Below, piece after piece: positions 15,959 through 24,313 of a DNA stretch of 64,000 nt. Source of the DNA: Rhizobium sp. Leaf453. GTDB lineage: Bacteria; Pseudomonadota; Alphaproteobacteria; Rhizobiales; Rhizobiaceae. Under the pieces are notes generated by a model that saw only the letters and a program-made list of their open reading frames with translations, did no database searches and was not told the origin of the DNA. Position numbers and translations under genes: made by a program. The stretch's first letter is position 1. The number at the start of each line of letters is the position of its first letter. The stretch is from positions 1-64,000 of the forward strand of contig NZ_LMRG01000002.1 of the NCBI RefSeq assembly GCF_001425605.1. Reading direction: 5' to 3'.

Positions 15959-18229
15959 ATGATCGGATCACACGACAGCTTTCTTGTGATCCTTGCCGTG
16001 ATGATCGCGATGGCGGCGTCTTATACGGCGCTTGATCTTGCGTCGCGAATGTCGGCGGCGGCATCGCGCCTCGCCTCACTTGGCTGGCTTTGCACCGCGT
16101 CCATCTGCATGGGCGGTGGAATTTGGGCAATGCATTTCGTGGCGATGCTCGCCTATGTCATTCCCGGCATGGACATCTCCTATGATCTTTGGCTGACCGC
16201 GTTTTCGCTGTTGACCGCGATCCTTGTTACCGGAGTGGGATTTTCGGTGGTTGCGCGCGCCGAAACCGGCCCAGTAGCCTTCGTCTTAAGCGGGCTTTTC
16301 ATGGGATTCGGCATTTTGGCAATGCATTATATCGGCATGGCGGCAATGCGGATGCATGCCGATCTACAATATGATGCGGTCTGGGTACTCGTTTCCGTTT
16401 TCATCGCTTTCGCCGCATCCATCGCCGCCCTTTGGCTCGCCTTCCGTGGCGCACGGTTCGTGGAAAAGGTCGTTTCGGCGTTTGCAATGGGTCTGGCCAT
16501 TTCAGGAATGCATTTCGCGGGCATGAAGGCCGCAATGTTCCACATGCATGGCGGGACGGATGCCCCGGTCGGTGACGGCGTCAACCAGAACAGCCTGGCG
16601 CTTGCGATTTCCGGAATTACTTTCCTGATCCTGCTCGCTGCCATCGTCGCGGCAATCTTCGATCGGCGCTTTGCGGCGCTCGCGACAAAGGAAGCCCTTA
16701 CCCTGAAGGAAAGCGCGGCGCAGTTCCGCTCGCTCTACCGGCGCACGCCGCTCCCCCTGCATGCTCTCGATGCCGATGGCCGTATCGAAGATGTCAGCGA
16801 CGCCTGGCTGGCGCTGCTCGGATATGATCGGGATTCGGTGATCGGCCGCCCCCTCATCAATTTCATGACGGAAGAATCGGCCCGCCAACGCATTCGTGAT
16901 TGGCAGCGGCTGCTTGCGGAAGGTGAACTACACGAACGGGAATACCGGCTTGTGAGCCGCCAGGGTGAGTTCATCGATGTGCTTTCCACCTCCCGCATCG
17001 AGCGGGATGGCAATGGTGCTTTCATCTGGGCCGTTGGCGGGTTGGTCGACGTCACGGCGCGGCGACGGGCGGAAGAGGCACTCAGGCAAGCGCAGAAAAT
17101 GGAGGCCATCGGCCAACTGACGGGCGGGGTCGCGCACGATTTCAACAACATCCTGGCCATCATCCTCGGCAATCTCGAAATGATCCGCAAGCATGTTTCC
17201 GAAGCAGAGCGGGTCACCCGCATGGTCGACAATGCGATCGAGGGCGCGCAACGCGGCGCGGCGCTTACCCAGCGTATGCTGTCCTTCTCCCGTCGCCAGA
17301 GCCTCAGCCCTCAGATCCTGCAGATCCGCGACCTCGTGGAAGGGATGCATGACCTGATCGAGCGGTCACTGGGGCCGAGAATAAGGGTCATCAACCGTTT
17401 TCCCGATAGGCTGCCCGCAATCTTTGTAGATCCGCATCAACTCGAGATGGTTCTGCTCAATCTTGTCGTCAACGCCCGCGACGCGATGGAGGGCGGAACA
17501 ATCATGCTTGCTGCTGACGGGCCGGTTCCGGCGCCCCCCAGCCTCCACGGTGGCTCCTTCGTCTGCATTCGGGTGACCGATACGGGCGCTGGCATGGACG
17601 AAGCGACCTTGCTGCGCGCGCGCGAACCGTTCTTTACCACGAAGGGTGTCGGCAAGGGCACGGGGCTAGGTCTCTCAATGGCCAGCGGATTTGCAGAACA
17701 GTCCGGCGGCACGCTCGAAATCAGCAGTGAGAAAGGTATCGGCACGACCATCACCGTCTGGCTTCCGGTCGCCAGCGCCACCATGCAGGCGAACGATCGG
17801 GCTCGATCGGACATATCCTCTGATCACGTTGTCCGGCTCGACGGGCACACCGTTCTTGTTGTGGATGACGAGGCGCTGATCCTGATCAACACTCAATCCA
17901 CGCTGCAGGAGCTTGGCGCAACGGTCATTGCCGCAACGACAGCACTGGAAGCGCTGGAACTGTTCGGGCGGCATCCGGAAATCTCCTGCCTGATCACCGA
18001 TTACGCGATGCCGGGCATGACCGGCGCTCAACTGGCTGCCGCCATCCGCGTCAAGAAGCCGAACCTCCCGATCGTGATCGCGACCGGATATGCTGAGTTA
18101 CCCGGCGAAATCGCATCCTATGAAACGATTGCCAAGCCGTTCACCGAGGACGCGCTGGGGAAGGTGATCGGACGCGTCATATTCGGAACCAGAGGCGAAG
18201 TTGTCCCCTTCGATCGAAGAAGCCGCTGA
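15959..18229 (+). CDS. MHYT-PAS hybrid sensor histidine kinase with receiver domain
   Basis: A 756-residue membrane-bound hybrid kinase. Residues 1-230 form a seven-helix MHYT sensor with repeats of the MH-Y/F motif (WAMHFVAM, LAMHYIGM, SGMHFAGM), thought to bind metal or gases. A PAS domain spans about 260-370. The dimerisation/phosphotransfer region has GGVAHDFNNIL with His near 395. The ATPase domain has ARDAMEGG, DTGAGMDE and GKGTGLGLSMA. A C-terminal receiver has Asp near 681 (CLITDYAMPGMTG) and Lys in IAKPFTED. The output partner is not evident; such proteins usually act through a phosphorelay. Three small genes with EcfG-type promoters lie just downstream. Confidence 0.9.
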   Translation: MIGSHDSFLVILAVMIAMAASYTALDLASRMSAAASRLASLGWLCTASICMGGGIWAMHFVAMLAYVIPGMDISYDLWLTAFSLLTAILVTGVGFSVVARAETGPVAFVLSGLFMGFGILAMHYIGMAAMRMHADLQYDAVWVLVSVFIAFAASIAALWLAFRGARFVEKVVSAFAMGLAISGMHFAGMKAAMFHMHGGTDAPVGDGVNQNSLALAISGITFLILLAAIVAAIFDRRFAALATKEALTLKESAAQFRSLYRRTPLPLHALDADGRIEDVSDAWLALLGYDRDSVIGRPLINFMTEESARQRIRDWQRLLAEGELHEREYRLVSRQGEFIDVLSTSRIERDGNGAFIWAVGGLVDVTARRRAEEALRQAQKMEAIGQLTGGVAHDFNNILAIILGNLEMIRKHVSEAERVTRMVDNAIEGAQRGAALTQRMLSFSRRQSLSPQILQIRDLVEGMHDLIERSLGPRIRVINRFPDRLPAIFVDPHQLEMVLLNLVVNARDAMEGGTIMLAADGPVPAPPSLHGGSFVCIRVTDTGAGMDEATLLRAREPFFTTKGVGKGTGLGLSMASGFAEQSGGTLEISSEKGIGTTITVWLPVASATMQANDRARSDISSDHVVRLDGHTVLVVDDEALILINTQSTLQELGATVIAATTALEALELFGRHPEISCLITDYAMPGMTGAQLAAAIRVKKPNLPIVIATGYAELPGEIASYETIAKPFTEDALGKVIGRVIFGTRGEVVPFDRRSR

Positions 18230-18289
18230 CATCAATCTGCGAAAAGTAAGCCTATCCTGTGTTCCAACGTCACAATCCTACGGCATCCG

Positions 18290-18314
18290 GGAACAATGCC
18301 CATCGAAAACCGTT
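18290..18314 (+). promoter_or_regulatory. EcfG-type (general stress response) promoter
   Basis: GGAAC (18290-18294), 16 bases, CGTT (18311-18314): an exact match to the alphaproteobacterial EcfG sigma factor consensus. It lies 36 bases before the start of the small gene at 18350. Confidence 0.75.
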
Positions 18315-18349
18315 TCACCCGTTGATGATATTCAACGGAGGATACTCTC

Positions 18350-18553
18350 ATGGGCGTGGAACAAGCCCCGACGAAACAGGGCAAGCAATCGGCTCGCGGC
18401 CTGCGCCGCAGCACCGCTGCGGAGGAACGCAAAGTGGAGGCCAGCAAGGGTTCAGACCTGGCAAAGGGTGCCGATCGCGTTGAAGAACGGTCAAAAAGTG
18501 CCGATGGCAAAAGCGCCGGCGAAAAACAGACTTCAAGATCGAAAGCTCATTGA
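18350..18553 (+). CDS. Small hydrophilic Lys/Ser/Ala-rich protein, probable stress gene
   Basis: A 67-residue protein without recognised domain, rich in Lys, Ser, Ala, Glu and Arg and almost without hydrophobic residues (starts MGVEQAPTKQGKQSARGLRR, ends QTSRSKAH). It is probably disordered. A good GGAGG ribosome site lies before the ATG, and an EcfG consensus promoter lies 36 bp upstream. Similar small charged proteins are common among general-stress genes of rhizobia. The promoter and ribosome site are the main reasons for calling it a real gene; its function is unknown. Confidence 0.7.
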   Translation: MGVEQAPTKQGKQSARGLRRSTAAEERKVEASKGSDLAKGADRVEERSKSADGKSAGEKQTSRSKAH

Positions 18554-18630
18554 GCGATTGCTTCGATCAAGTTGGATCGGGTTAAGAATGCGGCGACTCT
18601 TGATCGTCGCCGTGATCTACAGGAAACTGA

Positions 18631-18837
18631 TTACATCAGTCCACCGAGGTTTCGAAACGACCGGATTTCTTCCTCGGAGTGCTCCCCGTCGATGAACACG
18701 CGAAAAGCCTTGCCTTGGAATTTCAGCGACTGCGCGGTCTTCAGCGCATCGGGATAGGCAAGCTGAGGCTCATTATGCCGGTCCATGCCATCCGGATCGT
18801 TTGAACTCAGAGCCACAACCTGAAACTTGGCAGGCAT
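18631..18837 (-). CDS. Small protein of unknown function, second gene of an EcfG-type stress unit
   Basis: A 68-residue soluble protein (MPAKFQVVALSSNDPDGMDR; later LKFQGKAFRVFIDGEHSEEE). I do not recognise the family. The ATG at 18837 follows AAGGAAACG; a longer frame from 18885 lacks a site. It lies 31 bp downstream of another small gene on the same strand and probably shares its EcfG-type promoter at 19117-19141. Composition is ordinary for a folded small protein. Confidence 0.65.
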   Translation of the reverse strand: MPAKFQVVALSSNDPDGMDRHNEPQLAYPDALKTAQSLKFQGKAFRVFIDGEHSEEEIRSFRNLGGLM

Positions 18838-18868
18838 GTGCGTTTCCTTTCGACTCGACAGGGCGCCA

Positions 18869-19090
18869 CTATCCCTCGTTTCCATCTGACACGAAATTCT
18901 TAGACATTACGTCTCGTACGCCTTGCAAGGATTGCGCCTGGTTTAGCCATCGCCTTTTAACGATGTCGTCGATTGCTGAAGCAATATCGTCCGCTCTCCA
19001 GTCCGCGTCTTCCATTTCGCGGAACAAAGCGGTCAACTTTCTGTCGAGGATGGAATGCAGGTCATCTTCTGCAGCGTGGCTTTTTTTCAT
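18869..19090 (-). CDS. Small protein of unknown function under an EcfG-type promoter
   Basis: A 73-residue acidic, mainly helical-looking protein (MKKSHAAEDDLHSILDRKLT; then FREMEDADWRADDIASAIDD). No family recognised. A GGAAGG site precedes the ATG and an exact EcfG consensus promoter lies 27 bases upstream on the same strand, marking it as a likely general stress response gene. Confidence 0.68.
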   Translation of the reverse strand: MKKSHAAEDDLHSILDRKLTALFREMEDADWRADDIASAIDDIVKRRWLNQAQSLQGVRDVMSKNFVSDGNEG

Positions 19091-19116
19091 CGGGCGAACC
19101 TTCCAACGGAAATGAG

Positions 19117-19141
19117 AACGGCCGGGCCGGACATAGGTTCC
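19117..19141 (-). promoter_or_regulatory. EcfG-type (general stress response) promoter
   Basis: On the minus strand, GGAAC (19141-19137), 16 bases, then CGTT (19120-19117): same spacing and motif as the site at 18290-18314. Confidence 0.75.
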
Positions 19142-19187
19142 AAGTCAACGGCATGTCCCTGAGAATATCACACCCGCTGGAAAGGTT

Positions 19188-19868
19188 TCAGAGTGAATCG
19201 CGAACCCTGTCCCAGGCATTAAAGAGGTGGCGTCCGAGCACTTCCGACAGCTTCGTCTGGTCGCGCCCTTCCAGCGCCTGTATCATCTCTTCATGTTCGG
19301 CGACAGCCGCCGCCCATTTTTCCGGGCCTTCATGACCGATGAAGCGGATACGCTTCAACCGCGTCTGAAGCATGGCGTGGATGTCGGCAAGCGAGGCATT
19401 CTGGCCGAGCCGGACGATCGCTGTGTGGATTTCCTGATTGAGCTTGTAATACTGAAGGCGATCACCCGCCTTGTAGCAGTCGATCATCTGGTCGTGAAAA
19501 GCCCGCACCTGGGCGATCTCGGCGTCCGTGGCCGTCTCGCAAGCCAGCCGGCCGGCCAGTTCCTCCAGCGTACGCAGGACAGTCAGCATGTCCCGCACGT
19601 CCTTCGGGCTGAAGCGCTTCACCACGGCGCCACGGCTCGGCACCAGTTCGACGAGCCCTTCGCTCGCCAGATACTTGATCGCTTCGCGAAGCGGTGTACG
19701 TGAGACACCGAGCTGTTCGCCGAGCTGGCCCTCATGCAGGCGCGTGCCGGGTTCAAGATCACCCTCGATGATCATGTCGCGCAAATGGCTGACCAGCGTG
19801 TCGTGAAGCGCAGTTCGGCGGATCGGGCCGGCATCGGCGCGGCGTTGCACTGAGGAAATCTCGTCCAT
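19188..19868 (-). CDS. GntR-family regulator, FadR/FCD subgroup
   Basis: A 226-residue regulator. The N-terminal winged helix (about 18-85) contains LRDMIIEGDLEPGTRLHEGQ and LGVSRTPLREAIKYLASEGL. The C-terminal FCD helical ligand domain follows, with metal-ligand-type residues including HDQMI near 120 and NQEIHTAIV near 140. The start at 19868 gives a normal N-terminus; a frame running back beyond 19935 is antisense sequence. It is divergent from the PdxA-like operon and most likely controls it. A 15-bp inverted repeat lies between them. FCD regulators usually respond to organic acids, which suits the neighbouring acid transporter. Confidence 0.88.
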   Translation of the reverse strand: MDEISSVQRRADAGPIRRTALHDTLVSHLRDMIIEGDLEPGTRLHEGQLGEQLGVSRTPLREAIKYLASEGLVELVPSRGAVVKRFSPKDVRDMLTVLRTLEELAGRLACETATDAEIAQVRAFHDQMIDCYKAGDRLQYYKLNQEIHTAIVRLGQNASLADIHAMLQTRLKRIRFIGHEGPEKWAAAVAEHEEMIQALEGRDQTKLSEVLGRHLFNAWDRVRDSL

Positions 19869-19968
19869 TGTCTGTGTATCCGTCCCGCTTCTTGGCGTGA
19901 GCGCCTGAATCAACGTCTCCGCATTTTTGAGCATGAAGACTGCCAGTTCCATCGTCAACAAAAAATGC

Positions 19969-19983
19969 TGCATACAGAATGCA
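19969..19983. promoter_or_regulatory. Inverted repeat between GntR and PdxA-like genes
   Basis: TGCAT-ACAGA-ATGCA, with the TTGATACAAA element (19990-19999) close by. The place between divergent genes fits the GntR operator, but the half-sites are short. Confidence 0.4.
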
Positions 19984-20051
19984 AAAGACTTGATACAAAA
20001 TTTTGAATGACGTATGAACCTTTCAACAGCAGGAAGCGGAGGACCTTCATC

Positions 20052-21080
20052 ATGACCAACAACACCCAGCGCCCCGTCATCGCGCTCGCCATGGGCGATC
20101 CGGCCGGCATCAGCCCGGAACTGACCGCGCGCCTGCTTTCGCTCAGCGATATCCGCGACGCCGCCCATATCGTTGCTATCGGCGACCGCCGCATCCTCGA
20201 CGAAGGCGCTGCCTGCGCCGGTCTCACACTCGACCTGGCATCGGCTTCGCTGGAAAATTTCGAGGCGGCCGGAACGACTCGCCACGTCTTCATCGATCTC
20301 GGCCACCTCGACCCGGCCGACGTGGAGCGCGGGGAGGCAACTCTTGCCGGCGGCACATTCGCCACCCGCAATTTCCGCACGGCACTGGAACTCGCCCATC
20401 ACGGCCGCGCACAGGCCGTCTGCTTCACTCCCTTCAACAAGAAGGCGATGCGCTATGCCTATCCGGGCTACGACGACGAAATCCGTTTTGTCGCCGACGT
20501 CATCGGCTTCACCGGCAAGGTTCGTGAATTCAACGTGCTGGAAAAGGTCTGGAACGCGCGCGTTACCTCTCACATCCCGCTGTCCGAAGTGGCGTCCAGC
20601 CTCTCGGTCGAAGCAATCCTTGCCGAGCTGGAACTGACCCAGGCCTGCCTGAAAGATGCGGGATATGATGTGCCCAAGATCGCGGTCGCGGGCCTCAACC
20701 CGCATGCCGGCGACGGCGGCAGCTTCGGCATGGAGGAAATCGACATCATCGGGCCGGCCATCGAAGCGGCGCGGGCGCAGGGTTACAATGTCGATGGTCC
20801 CTTCCCGGCCGACACGGTGTTCCTGCGCGCCCTGAAGGATGGTTTCCAGGCAGTGCTCACCATGTACCACGACCAAGGCCAGATCGCGATGAAGATGATG
20901 GGTTTCGACAAGGGCGTGACGATGATGGGCGGACTGCCCTTTGCGCTGTGCACCCCCGCCCATGGCACGGCCTACGACATTGCCGGCAAGGGCATTGCCG
21001 ATGTCGGCGCCAGCCGCGAAGCCATCCTGCTTGCTGCCCGCATGGCGAAAAGAAGCGCAGCACAGGCGGCCGCCGCCTGA
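20052..21080 (+). CDS. PdxA-like dehydrogenase (PF04166), divergent catabolic subgroup
   Basis: A 342-residue member of the 4-hydroxythreonine-4-phosphate dehydrogenase family. It opens LAMGDPAGISPELTARL, where biosynthetic PdxA has GDPAGIGPE. TMYHDQGQIAMKMMGFDKGV near 273 is conserved, but the usual DHGTA is AHGTA (TPAHGTAYDIAGKG), and the GHTE metal/substrate motif is replaced by PGYDDEIRF near 142. Catabolic PdxA relatives oxidatively decarboxylate phosphorylated four-carbon acids to DHAP. The divergence and the operon (acid transporter, TIM barrel, DhaKL) argue for catabolism rather than vitamin B6 synthesis. Substrate unknown. ATG 20052 has GCGGAGG upstream. Confidence 0.82.
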   Translation: MTNNTQRPVIALAMGDPAGISPELTARLLSLSDIRDAAHIVAIGDRRILDEGAACAGLTLDLASASLENFEAAGTTRHVFIDLGHLDPADVERGEATLAGGTFATRNFRTALELAHHGRAQAVCFTPFNKKAMRYAYPGYDDEIRFVADVIGFTGKVREFNVLEKVWNARVTSHIPLSEVASSLSVEAILAELELTQACLKDAGYDVPKIAVAGLNPHAGDGGSFGMEEIDIIGPAIEAARAQGYNVDGPFPADTVFLRALKDGFQAVLTMYHDQGQIAMKMMGFDKGVTMMGGLPFALCTPAHGTAYDIAGKGIADVGASREAILLAARMAKRSAAQAAAA

Positions 21081-21151
21081 ATTCGATCCGTTTCGACCTA
21101 TACCGGCGTGGAGGAGGTTCGCGCCGGAACCCATCCAAAGGAGGAGTTAAG

Positions 21152-22141
21152 ATGAAAACGTCCGTCTCTCTTGCATGCATCATGGTTGCCGCCTTCGGCG
21201 TTACCAGCCCGGCCTTCGCCTTCGAACCGGATCGTCCGGTCGAATTCGTCGTGACCGCCGGCCCCGGCGGCGGCACTGATATCTTCGCCCGCACGATCCA
21301 GGCGATCATCGGCAAGTACGAATTGATGAAGGCCCCGGTCATCGTTACCAACAAGGGCAGCGCGGGTGGCGCGGAAGGCTTCGTCTACACGGCTGGTTAC
21401 AGCGGCGATGCCTACAAGCTGGCTTTCGGCACCAATAATGCCTATCTCCTGCCCGTTCGCGCCAAGGTCCCCTACAAGTCGGCTGACCTGACGCCCGTTG
21501 CGGCGCTTGCCTCCGACGAGTTCATTCTCTGGGTCAACGGCAAGGCCGAAGTGAAGACCGCTGCAGACTTCGTCGCCAAGGCCAAGGAAGCCGGCGACTA
21601 TAAGGTCGGCGGCAGCCAGTCGAAGGATGTCGACCAGATCCTCACCTCGATGATCAACGACGCGACCGGCGCGAAGCTCGGCTATATTCCGTTCAAGAGC
21701 GGAGGCGAAGCGGCCGTTCAGCTGGCAGGCGAGCACATCGCGGCGAATGTCAACAATCCCAGCGAAAATCTCGGCCAGTGGCAGGCCGGGATGGTGAAGC
21801 CGCTCTGCGTCTTCAAGACGGAAAAGCTGCAGAGCACCGACAAGGTTGCCGGCGAACAGTCCTGGGGCGACATCCCGACCTGCAAGGACTCCGGGATTCC
21901 GATCGAAAGCTATTCCATGCCGCGCACTGTCTGGCTTCCGGCTGGCGTCGACCAAGAGGTGGTGGATTTCTACGCCGGCGTGCTGAAGAAGGTAGCCGAA
22001 ACGCCGGAATGGGCGAAATATCTTGCTGATACCTCGCAATCGCCGAACTATCTGAGCGGCCCCCAGTTGGCCGACTTCATCAAGGGCAACGAAGCATCCG
22101 TCAGCGAAGTGCTGAAGCGTGAAGGCTGGCTGGCAAACTGA
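21152..22141 (+). CDS. tctC: Tripartite tricarboxylate transporter substrate-binding protein (TctC/Bug)
   Basis: A 329-residue periplasmic binding protein with a signal peptide ending near PAFAFE (21-26). Typical Bug-family features are RPVEFVVTAGPGGGTDIFART near 29 (the GPGGGTD anion-binding loop), GSAGGAEGF near 67 and YKSADLTPVAALASDEF near 109. It binds small organic acids in the periplasm for the TctA/TctB membrane pair encoded next. AAAGGAGGAG precedes the ATG. Confidence 0.9.
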   Translation: MKTSVSLACIMVAAFGVTSPAFAFEPDRPVEFVVTAGPGGGTDIFARTIQAIIGKYELMKAPVIVTNKGSAGGAEGFVYTAGYSGDAYKLAFGTNNAYLLPVRAKVPYKSADLTPVAALASDEFILWVNGKAEVKTAADFVAKAKEAGDYKVGGSQSKDVDQILTSMINDATGAKLGYIPFKSGGEAAVQLAGEHIAANVNNPSENLGQWQAGMVKPLCVFKTEKLQSTDKVAGEQSWGDIPTCKDSGIPIESYSMPRTVWLPAGVDQEVVDFYAGVLKKVAETPEWAKYLADTSQSPNYLSGPQLADFIKGNEASVSEVLKREGWLAN

Positions 22142-22202
22142 ACCTCCCAAGGTTCCTCGCGGGCGCCATGATGGCGTCCGCTCCCATCGGAAAGGTCAAA
22201 CG

Positions 22203-22703
22203 ATGAGTGAGAACAGCACCAGCGGAGTTTCCCGTTTCGCCATGGAGGTGGGCGTCGCCCTCCTGACTGGCGCCTTCGGTATTGCCGTCTGCATTGGGTC
22301 TAGCGAGGCTGGAACGGGATGGACGGACATGGGGCCGGATGCGGGATATTTTCCCTTCTATATCGGCCTCTTGATCGCGCTCGGCAGTATCGCAAATCTC
22401 GTGGCCGCGCTCATCAAGCATCGCGGCAGCGGCGAGATCAGTTTCGAGGCCGCACGCTTCAAGGTGGTCCTGTCCTTCCTGCTGCCGCTCGTCGCCTTTG
22501 CCGGCATTTCCACCTTTCTCGGTCTCTATGTCGGCACGGCGCTCTACATTGCCGGCGCCATGACATTCCAGGGGCGCTACAAATGGTGGATCGGCCCGCC
22601 CGCCGGCATTGCGGTCGCCCTCTTCTTCTTCGTCGTTTTCGAAATCGGCTTCAAGGTTCCGCTCCTGAAAGGACCGGTCGAGGCATGGTTCGGGATCTAC
22701 TGA
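22203..22703 (+). CDS. tctB: Tripartite tricarboxylate transporter small membrane subunit (TctB)
   Basis: A 166-residue membrane protein with four predicted hydrophobic segments (about 18-40, 55-76, 95-115, 130-155), as expected for the small Tct subunit. DMGPDAGYFPFYIGLLIALGS near 43 is typical of TctB. It lies between tctC and tctA in the usual order. Function is tied to the large TctA subunit. Confidence 0.88.
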   Translation: MSENSTSGVSRFAMEVGVALLTGAFGIAVCIGSSEAGTGWTDMGPDAGYFPFYIGLLIALGSIANLVAALIKHRGSGEISFEAARFKVVLSFLLPLVAFAGISTFLGLYVGTALYIAGAMTFQGRYKWWIGPPAGIAVALFFFVVFEIGFKVPLLKGPVEAWFGIY

Positions 22704-22736
22704 TCCCGCCGCCTTCTTGTCTTTAGGAGGAAAGAC

Positions 22737-24275
22737 ATGGAAAATATCGGTCTCCTGATCGACGGCTTCGGCCATATCCTGAGCTTCAACCACATCCTGC
22801 TGATGATGCTCGGCGTCACGCTCGGCATTCTCGTCGGAGTCCTTCCGGGGTTGGGTGCGCCCAACGGTGTCTCGCTGCTCCTGCCTCTCACCTTCTCGAT
22901 GGACCCGATCTCGGCGATCATCCTGCTCTCCTGCATGTATTGGGGCGCGCTGTTCGGTGGTTCGACCACCTCCATCCTGTTCAATATTCCCGGCGAACCC
23001 TCGTCCGTCGCCACGACCTTCGATGGCTATCCGATGGCCAAGGCCGGACTGGCGAGCCGTGCGCTGACGCTAGCCTTCGTCTCCGCCGGTATCGGCGCCC
23101 TGGCCGGCGTGGTCATGATCACGCTTCTGTCCGGCTGGGTCGCGAATTTCGCCCTGCGCTTCTCGTCTCCTGAATATTTCGCCGTCTATTTCCTGGCCTT
23201 CGCCAGCTTCATCTCGATGGGCGCGCAATCGCCCTTCAAGACGCTGGTCTCGATGATGCTCGGCTTTGCGCTGGCCTCGGTCGGCATGGACACGATCTCC
23301 GGCAACCTGCGGCTGACCTTCGACATTCCGGAACTGATCAAGGGCGTCTCCTTCCTGATCGCCGTCATGGGCTTGTTCGGCATCGGTGAACTGCTGCTCA
23401 CGACCGAGGAAGGCCTGCGCTTCGAAGGAATCAAGGCGCGCGTACGCCTCTCGGAAATCGGCCGCACGCTGGTGGAAATGCCGCGCTACTGGTTCACCAT
23501 CCTGCGCTCGACCATCATCGGCATCTGGATGGGCGTCACGCCGGCCGGGCCGACTGCAGCCTCCTTTATGAGCTATGGCGTTGCCCGCCGGTCGGCCCGT
23601 GACAAATCGATGTTCGGCAAGGGCGACCCGCGCGGCATCGTTGCGCCAGAAACCGCCGATCACTCGGCCGGAACCTCTGCGCTCCTGCCGATGCTGGCGC
23701 TCGGCGTGCCGGGTTCGGCCACGGCAGCGGTAATGATGGGCGGACTGATGATCTGGGGCCTGACGCCTGGTCCGACCCTGTTCACCGACCGTCCGGATTT
23801 CGTCTGGGGCCTGATCGCCTCGATGTATCTCGGCAATATCGTCGCCGTCATCCTGGTGCTTGCCACCGTGCCGCTCTACGCCTCGATCCTGCGCGTGCCG
23901 TTTGCCATCATCGGGCCGATCATCGTCGCCGTGATCTTCTCCGGCGCCTATCAGGTCGCCAATTCGGTCATGGATATCTGGCTGGTGATTGGCTTCGGCA
24001 TCCTGGGCTACATTTTCAAGAAGCTCGATTATCCGCTGGCGCCGCTCGTGCTGGCCATGGTTCTCGGGGACAAGGCTGAGGATGCCTTCCGGCAATCGAT
24101 GCTGATGTCGAACGGTTCACTGTCGATCTTCTGGTCGAACGGCCTCGTCACCGGCCTGATGGCGCTCGGGCTGGCACTGCTACTCTCGCCGCTGGTCTTC
24201 TGGCTGATCGGGCTTGCCCGTGGCCGCAAGACCGAAATCGAGACCAGCACCCACGATGGCAAACCGGCGGTCTGA
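22737..24275 (+). CDS. tctA: Tripartite tricarboxylate transporter large permease (TctA)
   Basis: A 512-residue permease with about twelve membrane segments. Hallmarks are GVLPGLGAPNGVSLLLPLTF near 37, the segment SGTSALLPMLALGVPGS near 312 (the conserved GIPGS-type loop, here GVPGS), and LTPGPTLF near 345. It carries out sodium- or proton-driven uptake of an organic acid delivered by TctC. A strong AGGAGG site precedes the ATG. The substrate is unknown but is presumably the acid processed by the neighbouring PdxA-like, TIM-barrel and DhaKL proteins. Confidence 0.92.
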   Translation: MENIGLLIDGFGHILSFNHILLMMLGVTLGILVGVLPGLGAPNGVSLLLPLTFSMDPISAIILLSCMYWGALFGGSTTSILFNIPGEPSSVATTFDGYPMAKAGLASRALTLAFVSAGIGALAGVVMITLLSGWVANFALRFSSPEYFAVYFLAFASFISMGAQSPFKTLVSMMLGFALASVGMDTISGNLRLTFDIPELIKGVSFLIAVMGLFGIGELLLTTEEGLRFEGIKARVRLSEIGRTLVEMPRYWFTILRSTIIGIWMGVTPAGPTAASFMSYGVARRSARDKSMFGKGDPRGIVAPETADHSAGTSALLPMLALGVPGSATAAVMMGGLMIWGLTPGPTLFTDRPDFVWGLIASMYLGNIVAVILVLATVPLYASILRVPFAIIGPIIVAVIFSGAYQVANSVMDIWLVIGFGILGYIFKKLDYPLAPLVLAMVLGDKAEDAFRQSMLMSNGSLSIFWSNGLVTGLMALGLALLLSPLVFWLIGLARGRKTEIETSTHDGKPAV

Positions 24276-24313
24276 ACGACCGCCGACCCTCCCGAAATCG
24301 CAAGGAAAGCACC

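Noticed and set aside
19869..21134. N-terminal extension of the GntR regulator to 648 residues
   Set aside because: The extension is antisense to the PdxA-like gene; the family length and helix-turn-helix position support the start at 19868.
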